The notes under the pieces were generated by a model. The model made no database searches. It was not told the origin of the DNA and worked only from the letters and a program-made list of their open reading frames with translations. DNA of 39,924 nt from NCBI GenBank assembly GCA_902781215.1, contig CACZIO010000027.1, positions 1 through 39,924 on the forward strand, given 5' to 3'. The stretch is from an uncultured Lachnospiraceae bacterium (GTDB lineage Bacteria > Bacillota > Clostridia > Lachnospirales > Lachnospiraceae). The position numbers were made by a program, and so were the translations under genes. This document shows, in pieces, positions 39,301 through 39,924 of this stretch (positions are counted from its first letter, which is position 1; each line of letters opens with the position of its first letter).

Positions 39301-39503
39301 CAAAGGAAGAAAAATTATTTGGAACAACCCGCCTGACCAGAACCCTGAACCGGGATCCGGATGCCGATCCTGCACAGGTCATCCGCAATGTCGACGAAGC
39401 CATCCTCGAATTCACCGCGGGCGAAGAGCAGTTTGATGACATCACCATGCTCTGCGTCAAATACCTGGGACCTGATTCCGCGGAATCTCCGGAAAAAAGC
39501 TGA
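36387..39503 (+). CDS. DMT/EamA transporter-like–dCache–HAMP–PP2C (SpoIIE/RsbU-type) fusion protein
   Basis: A ~1038-residue membrane protein. Residues ~10-300 have about ten hydrophobic segments of the drug/metabolite transporter (EamA) type. A further membrane helix (VILAVLSLSLITLLLGTALT, ~350) leads to a large extracellular dCache-type sensor (~370-690: IATIYIATEDGLMISYD, GYYEYRKAGWYQTG, NALGCIGIDLRIREIE). After a helix (ILVLTELILLAITIS, ~710) come a HAMP domain (DPIRQLEHDVNVISTGNLKQ) and a PP2C phosphatase (KQIQAAMLPKNFEEF, KDVGGDFYDFFMIDD, ADVSGKGVPAALFMA, SNAGHEDPVLRR, FVYTDGVAEA). It likely senses an outside ligand and acts on an anti-sigma antagonist or related partner. ATG 36387 was chosen; earlier starts lie inside the terminator. 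Ribosome site is weak. Confidence 0.85.
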   Translation: MVNDMMEKAKSGSKVAGLVFAGLLSGLFVLIVSVLDEGMSPMAFLSLAYAAAAVPVGLFGIKRVIKIKPGTFRKGILFGAQLTCTGYLLIKSVPSTDPISLCGLYNLTFIFIVPILIILRERVNFLAGISTLMAVIAQALIIDTSLGDLKRLENIAIVILADVIYASYLICVDRLGRDEDTVQLVFSQNLSAAAISFAGWIITRGYFPAPSSLENVLIWIGVILTGLLFILPAGLLRISAQKYISVLETGLILSVRVLILIIPAWLIIQLSGVTGITLTNHRYVGCAFLVIAVLLSNEKVQKRLGYHDMDIGIRNVRDGSTVIRMSLAGKVILAVLSLSLITLLLGTALTVVSIQSINQTVTADSEKEGLEASQTSMDMLLKDLESDLNKRADDKAMLAEEKLSDYALDVLYAATYAQSLYQHPDEYPAREVEPVRAEDEGRWTMRRTLASRDISYEDLQRDCMLLGNMEDVFVPIVENDPQIATIYIATEDGLMISYDCDSGENGTAEKGYYEYRKAGWYQTGIKSEAYAVTDPYADAYGKGQVITFSAPVKSPSGNALGCIGIDLRIREIEEAIVKYGIVSPWQAVMINPDGKVMVGGRRESSSEFSGTIYDESVYGALSLVADQILQDRDGIFKSGEGKDAVYVACAPVDSVNWLLCMEAPVSEVTESAETIRETINANTENVTESIREGALQNFRNILVLTELILLAITISSEQMSKKITDPIRQLEHDVNVISTGNLKQRVEVSSEDEIGSLAASFNNMADSLEKYIADVKEMTAKEERMAADMALAKQIQAAMLPKNFEEFTEGRNFELHASMKPAKDVGGDFYDFFMIDDTHLALAIADVSGKGVPAALFMARAMTSLRMRSLAGGSLSQIMEDVNDQMCERNDEGLFVTIWMAVIDLETGRGMASNAGHEDPVLRRAGGSYRLVNYKHSIFIGAMQGMPFEEHPFQLKPGDSIFVYTDGVAEATKEEKLFGTTRLTRTLNRDPDADPAQVIRNVDEAILEFTAGEEQFDDITMLCVKYLGPDSAESPEKS

Positions 39504-39582
39504 GCTACGTTCCTTTCATCCGGCGCTGACCGATCTTGTGAAGATGCGAACACCAGACCAGAGATAATTGAACCCAAAAAAG

Positions 39583-39626
39583 AAAGCCGTTCCGGTACTC
39601 TCTGAGAAGTACCAGGAACGGCTTTT
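39583..39626. terminator. Bidirectional intrinsic terminator
   Basis: aaagccgttcc (39583-39593) pairs with ggaacggcttt (39615-39625), extended inside by ggtact / agtacc with one bulged A. T4 follows on the plus strand and a T-rich end on the minus strand. It serves the convergent phosphatase and FeoB-associated genes. Confidence 0.88.
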
Positions 39627-39640
39627 ATGCTGCACGTGCA

Positions 39641-39802
39641 CTAATCTGTTTGATCCTTTATCCCGCATTCCTCCTGCAGGGAACAACCGCTGCAGCCGCA
39701 CCCACAGCCTCTGCCTTTTTTCCGGCGGGAGAGTATGCTGCGGATAGCGAGAAGGACGATCGCTGTGAGGAGTACAATGAGGATGATATCAATGGTATTC
39801 AT
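39641..39802 (-). CDS. FeoB-associated Cys-rich membrane peptide
   Basis: A 53-residue protein with one transmembrane helix (TIDIILIVLLTAIVLLAI), a short basic stretch (RRKKGR) and a Cys-rich tail (GCGCGCSGC, then EEC). This is the typical layout of the FeoB-associated Cys-rich protein family, encoded beside the ferrous iron transporter FeoB. feoB itself would lie upstream on the minus strand, beyond the right edge. aaagga precedes ATG 39802. The upstream 120 bases on this strand are also open in frame but show no recognisable FeoB end. Confidence 0.82.
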   Translation of the reverse strand: MNTIDIILIVLLTAIVLLAIRSILSRRKKGRGCGCGCSGCSLQEECGIKDQTD

Positions 39803-39812
39803 GTTTAGTCCT

Positions 39813-39833
39813 TTCACAAATGCGTGTTTGTCG
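39813..39833. repeat. Second copy of the 21-bp dispersed repeat
   Basis: ttcacaaatgcgtgtttgtcg matches 24572-24592 (ttcacaaatgcgtggttgtcg) at 20 of 21 bases. At 24574 the first ten bases are one arm of an inverted repeat; here the partner arm is not in view. Function not known. Confidence 0.5.
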
Positions 39834-39924
39834 AGGAGGGACGGACTTTCGGCTGCACCTCTCTGCTCGTTCAGGAGTTCGTCGTCAAGATGTACTAAGG
39901 CTTGCTTATGCTCAGAGCAGGCCG

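Overview
The window holds the right-hand part of an integrated siphophage (about 1-24,100) followed by about 15.8 kb of host chromosome. Moderately GC-rich DNA, strong AGGAG-type ribosome sites, a Gram-positive-type tmRNA, an SpoIIE/RsbU-type phosphatase and a FeoB-associated Cys-rich protein all suggest a Firmicute of class Clostridia, probably a Lachnospiraceae-like gut bacterium. This taxonomic call is inference from gene content.

Prophage, all genes on the plus strand. Order: ClpP-like head maturation protease (5' end disturbed by a cluster of hairpins), HK97-fold major capsid protein, head-tail connector genes, major tail protein, a tail assembly chaperone pair joined by a -1 frameshift on an A9 run, tape measure, distal tail protein, Tal-like tail protein, small baseplate genes with BppU-like N-terminal domains, then two very large host-contact genes. 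The second of these (14076-17555) ends in a C-type-lectin-like domain whose last ~47 codons are the variable repeat (VR) of a diversity-generating retroelement (DGR). A 140-bp template repeat (TR) lies 276 bp downstream and is followed by a DGR-type reverse transcriptase. TR and VR differ at 12 positions, 11 of them adenines in TR. A perfect 8-bp-stem, 4-nt-loop hairpin sits just after VR. No Avd-like gene is seen.

The most unusual points in the DGR region are: (1) the target gene and the gene before it are the two halves of one reading frame, split inside a CotH-kinase-like domain by a 27-bp segment between 8-bp direct repeats that supplies a stop, a ribosome site and a start; (2) the reverse transcriptase has NMDD where YxDD is usual; (3) one TR/VR difference is C to G, not at adenine.

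The lysis end has a two-repeat carbohydrate-binding protein, a holin, and three consecutive proteins with SPOR-like repeats: an amidase/lysozyme, a CHAP/NlpC-like domain fused to a ComEC-type metallo-beta-lactamase fold, and a GH114-like TIM barrel with two SPOR repeats inserted in it. Terminase, portal, integrase and regulatory genes are outside the window to the left.

The phage ends beside the 3' end of a minus-strand tmRNA gene (24128-24472), a common prophage integration site. The host region then has dapA, three small membrane proteins (two with zinc ribbons), a PAP2 phosphatase, an RlmD-type rRNA methyltransferase, a PreA-like Fe-S oxidoreductase, an AraC-type regulator, an internally deleted sugar-binding lipoprotein, a CofE-like ligase, a DMT-transporter/dCache/HAMP/PP2C fusion protein and a FeoB-associated peptide at the right edge.
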